Below the pieces are notes generated by a model, which was not told the DNA's origin, ran no database searches, and saw nothing but the letters and a program-made list of their open reading frames with translations. Position numbers and translations under genes: made by a program. Shown here piece after piece: positions 1 to 5,415 of a stretch of 6,370 nucleotides of DNA. Position 1 is the first letter of the stretch; each line of letters opens with the position of its first letter. The DNA comes from Methylotetracoccus sp. (GTDB lineage Bacteria; Pseudomonadota; Gammaproteobacteria; Methylococcales; Methylococcaceae), in contig JALORT010000135.1 in NCBI GenBank assembly GCA_025458755.1, forward strand, positions 1-6,370. The letters run 5' to 3'.

Positions 1-107
1 ATTACCGCAGGATTTTCTCACGCTATGAGAAGACTGCCCGCAACTACATGGGTATGCTGCGGCTCGTCTCGACCCTCATCTGGCTGCGTTGATACGTCAA
101 CAGAACC
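1..107 (+). mobile_element. Right end of an IS5-family insertion sequence
   Basis: The window opens inside an insertion sequence: the last codons of an IS5-type transposase end at 92 and are followed by a short tail. The element probably ends near 107, because the sequence after it is TA within a CTAG tetranucleotide (107-110), and several IS5-family groups (for example IS427-like) insert at CTAG/YTAR sites and duplicate TA. The end reads TCAACAGAACC, which reversed would be a left end of the form GGTTCTGTTGA. The other terminus is outside the window, so the exact boundary and the duplication are inferred. Confidence 0.6.
3..92 (+). CDS. IS5-family transposase, C-terminal fragment (5' end outside window)
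   Basis: This frame encodes 29 residues and a TGA stop. It contains FSRYEKTARNYMGML followed by LVSTLIWLR, which is the characteristic C-terminus of IS5-family DDE transposases (pattern RYxKxARNYxxxxxLxxxxIWLR). The family catalyses cut-and-paste transposition through an RNase H-like DDE domain; the conserved glutamate region and everything before it lie upstream of the window. Nothing visible here shows a break, so the fragment is partial only because the window begins inside it. Whether the whole element is intact cannot be judged. Confidence 0.85.
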   Translation, partial: YRRIFSRYEKTARNYMGMLRLVSTLIWLR

Positions 108-144
108 TAGCAATCACCGCAGCGTCACCGTGAAAGCCTAGCGC

Positions 145-161
145 AGCGACACCTTGTCGCT
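145..161. repeat. Short inverted repeat AGCGACA/TGTCGCT
   Basis: A perfect 7-bp inverted repeat with a 3-nt centre (CCT) lies about 40 bp beyond the insertion-sequence end. There is no T-run on either side, so it is not a convincing intrinsic terminator. It could be a small hairpin or a chance palindrome. Confidence 0.4.
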
Positions 162-245
162 TCCTCTCCCGCGCGGGGCGGGTGAAGGAAACCGTGCAGG
201 CCGCAAGCGGCTTTGGTGTTCGGTGGGGCGTGTGCGGCATCTACC

Positions 246-303
246 GTTAAGCAGTTTCCTTGTCTAATACGACAAGGCCGGACTCTCGAATTGACTGCTT
301 AAC
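246..303. repeat. Nested inverted repeat (10-bp outer arms, 7-bp inner hairpin)
   Basis: The outer arms GTTAAGCAGT (246-255) and ACTGCTTAAC (294-303) are perfect reverse complements. Between them, CCTTGTC (258-264) and GACAAGG (271-277) form a perfect 7-bp hairpin with a 6-nt loop. A related direct copy, AAGCAGCTTCC (306-316), lies just outside and resembles AAGCAGTTTCC at 249-259. The structure could be a folded transcript, a cluster of regulator half-sites far upstream of the sigma-54 promoter at 516, or the remnant of a small mobile element. The pairing is seen directly; the role is unknown. Confidence 0.65.
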
Positions 304-429
304 TAAAGCAGCTTCCGAACTATCGGCGGACAGTATGGGCGCGGCGGCCAAGGGCTGGGATGCCGGATCTCCCGGATGAGTTGGTGGCAGGAAGCGTCTT
401 GCCCTGGGGAACATCTCTGTTGCGTGTCA

Positions 430-443
430 GGTGTTTTTACACC
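430..443. promoter_or_regulatory. Dyad GGTGT-TTTT-ACACC, possible activator site
   Basis: This is a perfect 5-bp dyad around TTTT. Its centre lies about 105 bp upstream of the transcription start predicted from the sigma-54 element at 516-531. Sigma-54 promoters need an upstream activator, which commonly binds dyads about 80-150 bp upstream. Only the symmetry and spacing support this; no activator is identified. Confidence 0.25.
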
Positions 444-515
444 AAGAATGCGGTTCACGGACTGGTTCCGGTCGACATGCGACAGGATGCTGATTTTATT
501 ACAATTCTAATAAGA

Positions 516-531
516 TGGTGCGAGTATTGCT
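516..531 (+). promoter_or_regulatory. Sigma-54 (RpoN) -24/-12 promoter
   Basis: The sequence TGGTGCGAGTATTGCT matches the consensus TGGCACG-N4-TTGCW at all defined positions except two (TG in place of CA). The invariant GG (517-518) and GC (529-530) are separated by exactly 10 bp, as sigma-54 requires. Transcription would start near 541-542, leaving a leader of about 54 nt before the ATG at 596. A weak TAAGAT (511-516), which could act as a -10 box, overlaps but has no good -35 partner. Sigma-54 dependence implies an unknown enhancer-binding ATPase, which is not encoded in this window. Confidence 0.6.
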
Positions 532-595
532 TAACCTTCTTCGGGTGGAACGTCAAAGGCTGCTGAAGCGGCCCAACACAGCGAGTGAAGTGCTT

Positions 596-892
596 ATGAA
601 CGTTAGATTGCGAAATTGCATATTCGCTGCGGCAGCCATGCTGCTGGCGGCGGGGTCAGCGTGGGCTGACGCGAGCTCCGTGGGCTACGATCGCAGCGGC
701 GGTCGCGCGGGAGGCTATCGTCCTCCTCAGGTACGACCGGTACGACCTCCTCAGGTACGACCTCCGCAAGCGCCGGAAATCGATGCCGGCTCTGGAACAA
801 CAGCGATTGGCCTGGTGAGCGGCATGCTGCTGCTGATGCGGGAACGGGCTCGCTCAAAACGCGTATCGAAATCAGAGAAGAAGGAGGAATGA
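596..892 (+). CDS. Small exported protein with PEID-type (PEP-CTERM-like) C-terminal sorting signal
   Basis: The product is 98 residues. Residues 1-24 form a signal peptide: a basic start (MNVRLR), an Ala/Leu-rich core, and an A-W-A cleavage site before DA. The mature part is short, Gly/Arg-rich, then a Pro/Arg repeat (RPPQVRPV, residues 42-57). Residues 60-67 read PEIDAGSG, followed by a hydrophobic helix (about 69-81) and RERARSKR, the tripartite layout of PEP-CTERM-like sorting signals. The basic/charged tail of 17 residues is longer than usual for such signals. The ATG at 596 is chosen because the longer frame (from 515) begins inside the sigma-54 promoter, upstream of the predicted transcript start, and because 596 gives a clean signal peptide. 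The ribosome-binding site is weak (GTGAAG). It is probably a monocistronic unit ending at the hairpin at 1003. It would be anchored in or exported through the inner membrane; its role is unknown. It could instead be a simple bitopic membrane protein. Confidence 0.75.
   Translation: MNVRLRNCIFAAAAMLLAAGSAWADASSVGYDRSGGRAGGYRPPQVRPVRPPQVRPPQAPEIDAGSGTTAIGLVSGMLLLMRERARSKRVSKSEKKEE
722..762 (+). repeat. 24-bp-period tandem repeat inside the small exported protein gene
   Basis: The 17-bp unit CCTCCTCAGGTACGACC occurs at 722-738 and again at 746-762. The period is 24 bp, which keeps the reading frame and gives the protein repeat RPPQVRP-V. A third, diverged partial copy (CCTCCGCAAG) follows. Such in-frame repeats can vary in copy number. 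Confidence 0.7.
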
Positions 893-1002
893 CATCGGGC
901 ACAGACTCAAGCCTAGCCGATCGAGGGATCCCGCTCGAGAGATGAGCTTGACGAGTGCGTGCTTGTCCGTGTATCCAAGATGATCGACACAAGTTGACGG
1001 AG

Positions 1003-1039
1003 GAAAAGCCCCGATTGCCTCAAGGTGACAGGGCTTTTC
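1003..1039. terminator. Intrinsic terminator, probably bidirectional
   Basis: GAAAAGCCC (1003-1011) pairs perfectly with GGGCTTTTC (1031-1039), and the 19-nt loop can form a small extra stem (CCT/AGG). The T-rich arm gives TTTTCTT on the plus strand and TTTTCC on the minus strand, so it can stop transcription from both sides. On the plus strand it lies 110 nt after the stop of the PEID protein gene. On the minus strand it would catch transcripts from hflD or from a doubtful small frame ending at 1051. Confidence 0.6.
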
Positions 1040-1385
1040 TTGGCCGCTATTCAGTAGAGCGGAGAGGGAGTGAGCGCATTGGGGTCGGCAGGGCAGGCCG
1101 GTTCGGAATCCTTCACGTTGATGTTCACATCATTGCATGGCAGAAGGCCATTGCACCGACGGCCGGGTTTCAGGCTGGCGTTAACCCTGTGCTGACTGTG
1201 GGTCGGCGTCAGGTCGCGAAGTAACACATAATGGCATCGCATCAGTGAATGACAAATGAACATTTGCGGCCGCAGAGCACTTTACGTTCAGGCTATGCGC
1301 GTGTTGCCTGGCTGATGCGGAAATCAGGCGTTACGCACTATGGCGGCAATCTGGGCGTTCGATGAAACGAAATTTTCCTCGGTGA
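1040..1385. other. Interval downstream of hflD, with one doubtful small minus-strand frame
   Basis: No recognisable gene lies here. A 70-codon minus-strand frame (1263 to 1051) stops 11 nt before the terminator-like hairpin. Its C-terminal half is Pro/Cys/Asn-rich (RCNGLLPCNDVNINV, then PACPADPNALTPSPLY) and reads more like real protein than its N-terminal half, but it has no Shine-Dalgarno sequence, no signal peptide and no family I know. The plus-strand frame over the same bases (955-1224) starts before the terminator and has no motif. A short imperfect hairpin (CTGAT/ATCAG) lies at 1312-1327, without a T-run. The region may contain a decayed gene. Confidence 0.4.
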
Positions 1386-2021
1386 TCAGTGAAGGGAAGA
1401 TGCCGGCAGCTGCAACAGACGCCTGGCTTCCCGCTGGAAGCGGGAGCGTGAAAGAAGCAGCTTCCAGCGGCTTCCTCCGCACTGCCGCCACAGTACGACC
1501 GAGCGGATGCCGGCCAGCAGCAGCGAGCGGATACGGTTGGCATTGTCGCTGTTCCGTAGATACTTCTCCTCGCCGATGACGATGACCCGCGGTTTGAGTT
1601 GGCTGATCGTCTGCTGGTAGAGTTCGGCGATGCGGGCCAGGACGTCCCCATGCAGCACACCGAAATCCGGAACGATATCGGCTACGCCACGCAGACCCTC
1701 CGTGACGACCGCCATTTTCTGAGGCGATCGCATCAGTTTCCGTTCGAGGAAGAGCAAGGTGGCCACATAACGGGACAGTTCCGGGTCGACCTGATCCGGA
1801 TTACCCATCTGCTTTTCCAGTCGTTTCAGGCCGGTCTTCAGGTCCGCCAATTCGCCGTAGACATCCATCACGTCTGCGGCATCGATTTTCAACACACTGC
1901 GGATACACGTCCGCATTTCGGACTCGCCGGCCATCCCTCGTTTGGCGATCTGCTGTACGCAATCCATGCACTGCGTCAGGCCGGCCAGTGCGATGACCTG
2001 ATGGGTCAATGTTTTGATCAT
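1386..2021 (-). CDS. hflD: High-frequency lysogenization protein HflD
   Basis: The product is 211 residues, matching the usual family length (about 205-213). It starts with the family-like segment TLTHQVIALAGLTQCMDCVQ and ends with the highly conserved block NRIRSLLLAGIRSVVLWRQ (162-180), CGGSRWKLLLSR and a short helical tail. HflD is an all-helical protein peripheral to the cytoplasmic membrane; in E. coli it binds phage lambda CII and promotes its degradation, lowering lysogeny. Its normal cellular role is not well defined. The ATG at 2021 aligns with the usual N-terminus, although no strong Shine-Dalgarno sequence is visible. In many gammaproteobacteria hflD sits between mnmA and purB. Here it follows a MazG-like gene by 65 nt, and neither mnmA nor purB is within the window. 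The two may be cotranscribed. Confidence 0.93.
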   Translation of the reverse strand: MIKTLTHQVIALAGLTQCMDCVQQIAKRGMAGESEMRTCIRSVLKIDAADVMDVYGELADLKTGLKRLEKQMGNPDQVDPELSRYVATLLFLERKLMRSPQKMAVVTEGLRGVADIVPDFGVLHGDVLARIAELYQQTISQLKPRVIVIGEEKYLRNSDNANRIRSLLLAGIRSVVLWRQCGGSRWKLLLSRSRFQREARRLLQLPASSLH

Positions 2022-2086
2022 CGGTTCAAAGGGTGTCGGTAATGGGTTTCAGCGATCAATCGGTGTCGCTCTCGCGCTCCCGCGGG

Positions 2087-2449
2087 TCACTCTTCAATCG
2101 CGCGCCGATTGTACTTGACCGCGTTCCCGCGCGCTAAATCGATCGGGTACTTTTCGGCGTTCTTGCGCATCTTGTCGGCGACCGCCTGCTCAAGATTCAC
2201 GTTCAGCCGAGCGGCCAGCTGGATCAGGTAGATCATGACGTCCGCCAGTTCCTCAACCACCGCCGCATGGTCTTCGGGACGACCCGCAAGTGTGCGCGAT
2301 TCATCGTCGGTCAGCCACTGGAAATGTTCCAACAGCTCACTCGCTTCCACGGCGAGCGCGATGGCCAGGTTCTTCGGGCTATGAAACCTCCCCCACTCGC
2401 GGGCCTCGGCGAACTCTTTCAGCTCTTCCTGGATTCCGTGGATGTCCAT
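2087..2449 (-). CDS. MazG-like nucleotide pyrophosphohydrolase (RS21-C6/dCTPase type)
   Basis: The product is 120 residues, typical for single-domain all-alpha NTP pyrophosphohydrolases. The N-terminus MDIHGIQEELKEFAEAREW is followed by FHSPKNLAIALAVEASELLE, in which E35 and E38 (ExxE) supply metal ligands, and by VVEELADVMIYL, where E66, E67 and D70 form the EExxD motif. The C-terminus NAEKYPIDLARGNAVKY is also typical. The family hydrolyses (d)NTPs to (d)NMP and pyrophosphate, with several members preferring dCTP or modified nucleotides, and acts as a house-cleaning enzyme in the cytoplasm. The ATG at 2449 is chosen because the family begins here; the frame stays open for 72 more codons upstream, but that stretch has no similarity to the family. 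The preceding sequence has no strong Shine-Dalgarno. It is followed after 65 nt by hflD. Confidence 0.9.
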   Translation of the reverse strand: MDIHGIQEELKEFAEAREWGRFHSPKNLAIALAVEASELLEHFQWLTDDESRTLAGRPEDHAAVVEELADVMIYLIQLAARLNVNLEQAVADKMRKNAEKYPIDLARGNAVKYNRRAIEE

Positions 2450-2824
2450 GGTTGCTGATGATACCGCTGCGCGAATTGCTTGCCGAGAAGGAAATGAAGG
2501 ACTGAAATCTCCCTGCCACTTCCGGCGATTGGCGGAGCAGAGGGTGAGGTTGCCCGGCGGGACGGGAGTCGGGCGAGCGAATATCGCCGAGAGGTGCAAA
2601 GTCCGAGTGAATCCGCGCGCGAGGCGCCATGCGCCGTGAATTCGATGCAAGGCGCGAAGCCGCATGGATGGTGCCAGAGATCCGCTCAGAGCCAGTGCTG
2701 CCGAGTGACTCCGTGTCGCTGGATCATACAGAACCTCAGGTGTCCGATCACCGCGGGCCGAATTGAGTTCACAAGCTCTGAATCACTGCCTAACGGCGGC
2801 GTTCCGGCAAGTCCGCTATTCGTC
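2450..2824. other. Intergenic region between amylase stop and MazG-like gene
   Basis: These 375 bases hold no recognisable gene. The minus-strand frame continuing upstream from the MazG-like gene (to 2665) is Arg/Pro-rich with no family features, which is what chance open frames look like in GC-rich DNA. On the minus strand a TATGAT (2723-2728) could be a -10 box, but the hexamer 17 bp upstream (GTGATC) is a poor -35 and the leader would be about 270 nt. No intrinsic terminator with a T-run is visible after the amylase. Confidence 0.45.
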
Positions 2825-4988
2825 TCATCGCAGATAAAGCCCATCTTCGCCGATTTTTCCGGGCCCATCGAGCACGTAGATGCCGGCAGAATTGCCTTTC
2901 ACGTGGAACGAGAGGGTGCTGCCGCTGACGTGGATCGCGCTGCCGGTGACCGCATCGCGGTAGGTGCCGGGCCGCACGCCGTCGACGGTCACGTGCTGGT
3001 CGCCGCCGATAGCGAGGCCGACCACGGCGTAGCTGCCCTCGGACGGGAGATCGCGCACGAAGCTCATGCCCGAGCCCCACTCGGCGACCTGGCTCATGCG
3101 TGCTCGCTGCAGCGCAGGGATCGCGTGACGAATCTGATTCAGGCGCCGGATATGGCGGTAGATCGGATGGTTCTGCGTCTCGGCGAGCCGCTCATCGGTC
3201 AGGTGATCGCCGAAATAGGCCCGACCGGTCTGATCCAGTGTGTCCTTTTCACCTTCGACATCCTGCGGCGCGCCCTTCATGAACTCGATTTCCTCGCCGT
3301 AATACAGGCAGGGAATGCCGCGGGCGGTCCAGATCAGGTTGTAAGCCGCAGCGGCCATCCACTGCTCGCCTTTGAACCGGTATTTGAAATCGTTGTCAGG
3401 TCCGACGTCGTGATTCTGCAGGAAGGTCACGAGTTGCGTGACATCACCGTAGATCCAGTCCATGCCGAGGATCTGGCCGGTGCCGCCGTAGGTGCCCTTG
3501 CTGACGGTGTCTCGAAACGTCGAGAACAATCCGAAATCGAGCTGCGGAAAACCGGAGTCGCCGCCCGCATCGGGATTGTGAGGGTCGTGGCTGAGGCGCG
3601 TGTACCACCACGGGCGGATCTGCGAGGGACCGTTATCGCCGCCGCCGAGATCGCCCCAGCCGTAGCCTTTCACCAGGTTCTCACCGAAGACGAACAAACC
3701 GGGCTTGTGCGTCTTCCACGCGTTCACGTACTCCAGCAGGTTATCGCGTTCGACGTGTTTCACGGTGTCGATCCGCAGCGCATCGACGCCCATGTCGAGA
3801 TAACGGTTAATCGCGCCGATCAGGTAATCCTTGACGTTCTGCCGCTCGGTGGCCAGATCGATGCAGTCGCCGGCCAGATGCTTCTGCTGCAGGGGATGAG
3901 CGCTTTCCCAGTCGCCGCCGCAGATGAACCCCTCCTGGTGATACCACTCCGGGTCCAGCGTATGGGCGTCGACACCGAAGAAGCGGCCGGGGTTGTAGCC
4001 GGGCTTGGGCACCGTCTCGCCGCTCTTGGGGTCGACCAGCGGCTCGACGCCCTCCGGGTCGCGTTGCTGACGTTCGCGGTACCACGACGGCGCCAGCGGA
4101 TTGTCGATATCGTCCCGATTCGGCCATGCGTAGTTGCCGAGATTGCCTTGGTAGGGTCCATGATTGACGCGCCCTTGCGCGGCTCCCTGGGGAACGTAGT
4201 ACTTGACCGGCAGATGGTCGATGTGGACCTTGCCGCGAATGCCGAACTGGCACGAGTGGTTGATCACCACATCCTGGATGATTTTGATGTCGCGGGCGTG
4301 GGCCGCGTCGATCAAGTCCTGGTAGGTCGCACCGGGTGATTCCAGCCGAGGGTCGATTTTTGTCCAGTCGTAGGCGTGGTAACCGTGGTAGTCGAGCCCG
4401 GATCGGTTTTCGACCGGCGGCGTAATCCAGATGGCGGTAAAACCCAAGTCCTTGATGTAGTCCAGACGCTGGATCAGCCCTTTGAAATCGCCGCGCCAAT
4501 GCGGGTCCTCGGCCTGACCCGTCTTTGGATTGAACGTGATCCGGTCGCGGCAAAAGAAGTTGTTGGAGGGGTCGCCATCGTAGAAGCGGGTGGTAATCAG
4601 GAAATAGATGGTCTCCCGGCGGAAGTCAGCGCGCTCTCCGATCGGCGCGGGGCTGATTATAGGGACCGACACGGGCCGTCCGGTCGGCGAGTTCCCGCCA
4701 CCTTCGGGCCGCGTGGTCGCTGCAGCGGCGGGTTTCCGATCGTACCAACGCAGATCGGTACCGTACCAGCCCTCACGTTCCCGCTGCAGGTCGCCGGTCT
4801 GACGGCCATGTGCGTCGTTTAATACGAAATGCATGGCGGCGTCCGGCAGGCGGAAGCCATACCAGTCATCCGCTTCCCGCTCCATCGGCAGGCCGGGCCA
4901 CGCCGTGCCCATGCGGCATCCAGTAGTGAAGGTAAACGGCATCCGCCCAAGCGGACGGTTTTTGAAAGTGAATGAGGATTCCAGGCAT
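2825..4988 (-). CDS. GH13 alpha-amylase with N-terminal starch-binding domain; frameshifted near its start
   Basis: A cytoplasmic-looking starch- or maltodextrin-degrading enzyme. The uninterrupted frame runs from ATG 4942 (705 residues), but the true N-terminus lies in another frame from ATG 4988: MPGILIHFQKPSAWADAV, then YLHYWMPHG. Removing one G at 4908-4910 joins it to TAWPGLPMEREADDWYGF, giving 720 residues. In that numbering residues 4 to about 75 form a CBM26-like starch-binding module (TAWPG, LNDAHGRQTGDL). GH13 motifs follow: region I DVVINH (239-244), region II RIDTVKH with Arg405, nucleophile Asp407 and His411, region III GEN with acid/base Glu436, region IV NHD with Asp527. A C-terminal beta domain ends the protein. 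All catalytic residues are present. An in-frame TGA 9 nt upstream of ATG 4988 excludes a longer N-terminus, so no signal peptide is seen. As read, translation from 4988 would stop after 40 codons; starting at 4942 would lose part of the starch-binding module. Sequencing error, recent mutation or recoding are all possible. Confidence 0.92.
4908..4910 (-). other. Frameshift site in amylase gene (extra G in GGG run)
   Basis: On the coding strand the sequence is CCGCATGGGCACGGCG. Upstream of the GGG the family-like protein is in one frame (YLHYWMPHG); downstream it is in the next (TAWPGLPM). Deleting one G gives CAT GGC ACG GCG TGG, that is H-G-T-A-W, with perfect continuity. The upstream frame otherwise runs into TGA after 13 more codons. 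Confidence 0.8.
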
Positions 4989-5017
4989 AGCAGCGGTTCA
5001 TTCGTACAGCTAAGTGT

Positions 5018-5033
5018 TGCAAGAAGAGCACCG
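5018..5033 (-). promoter_or_regulatory. Possible sigma-54-like promoter for the amylase
   Basis: On the minus strand the sequence CGGTGCTCTTCTTGCA has GG (5032-5031) and GC (5020-5019) separated by exactly 10 bp, and a full TTGCA -12 box; the -24 half is weaker. Transcription would begin near 5008, about 20 nt before the ATG at 4988. It shares GGTGC-N5-TTGC with the stronger element at 516-531. Chance occurrence is quite possible. Confidence 0.3.
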
Positions 5034-5120
5034 ATCGTGGTCGAGTGCAGGCAGTGGCCGATTTCTGGTCGGTTGCCAAATTCGGCGACGAGCCATCGAC
5101 TTATCAGTCATGTCCAGCAG

Positions 5121-5155
5121 GTATCCACAGGGTGATCCACGGGTTTTGTGGATGA
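5121..5155. repeat. DnaA-box-like pair with inverted repeat
   Basis: GTATCCACA (5121-5129) and, on the minus strand, TCATCCACA (5155-5147) each differ by one base from the DnaA box TTATCCACA. Between them, ATCCAC (5135-5140) pairs with GTGGAT (5148-5153) as a 6-bp hairpin. Two near-matches are too few to call an origin, and no replication gene is nearby. Confidence 0.25.
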
Positions 5156-5415
5156 AACAGCCGGGGTCGGCGAGAATCGTCGTCGCGTCGTATCGATTAT
5201 GCCGTAGCAGCAGGGACGAAGATCTCGAGCTGCTGCCACCCGCCGGCTACCGGTGTATACGTCGGTCAGGTTCATGTCTCGGCGAACTTCCTCAGGTAGA
5301 ACGTGCGTCATCCTGTCAGCCGCACTGCGGGTGATAGGCCGGGGCCCCGGTGACTCGGGTAAGCGGGCGATGCTGTCTTGTTTCGATGTGGCCGTAACCG
5401 TTGTCAGCGCGGGGC

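Larger units (their letters stand above)
108..515. other. Non-coding interval between IS end and sigma-54 promoter
   Basis: No convincing gene was found in these ~400 bases. The only open frame of note (360-566, 68 codons) has no Shine-Dalgarno sequence, no recognisable motif, and runs through the promoter of the next gene. The interval contains a 7-bp hairpin at 145-161, a nested inverted repeat at 246-303, a further AAGCAG half-site at 306-311, and a GGTGT/ACACC dyad at 430-443. It becomes AT-richer from about 430 to 515, as expected for a regulatory region. It may hold activator sites for the gene at 596, but no function can be shown. Confidence 0.5.
4989..5415. other. Intergenic region upstream of amylase
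   Basis: No certain gene lies in these 427 bases. A minus-strand frame could encode 55 residues from ATG 5275 (GAGGAAG lies 11 nt upstream, slightly too far) to 5108, or 67 from ATG 5311, but it matches no family I recognise. The region also holds DnaA-box-like sequences at 5121-5155, a 12-bp perfect palindrome CCGGGGCCCCGG (5339-5350), and a sigma-54-like element at 5018-5033. No T-run terminator is visible after the lysozyme-inhibitor gene. Confidence 0.4.

Noticed and set aside
360..566. 68-codon plus-strand frame
   Set aside because: No Shine-Dalgarno, no motif, and it runs through the promoter of the next gene.
515..595. Upstream ATG extending the PEID protein by 27 residues
   Set aside because: This ATG overlaps the sigma-54 promoter and precedes its predicted transcript start; the extension would also bury the signal peptide.
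990..1045. Possible riboswitch (GGAGGAAAAGCCCC... stem)
   Set aside because: The layout lacks the conserved elements of the cyclic-di-GMP motif I compared, and no gene starts properly downstream; a terminator explains the hairpin better.
1306..1329. Hairpin GCCTG...CAGGC as terminator of hflD
   Set aside because: The stem is imperfect and no T-run follows on the minus strand.
2450..2665. N-terminal extension of the MazG-like protein
   Set aside because: The added 72 residues are Arg/Pro-rich and unlike the family, which begins at the ATG at 2449.
2594..4339. Plus-strand open frame of 581 codons
   Set aside because: It lies almost entirely antisense to the alpha-amylase, whose catalytic motifs are all intact on the minus strand. 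Long antisense frames are common in GC-rich genes.
5339..5350. 12-bp palindrome CCGGGGCCCCGG
   Set aside because: Striking, but isolated, without a T-run or repeat copies; GC-rich DNA produces such palindromes by chance.
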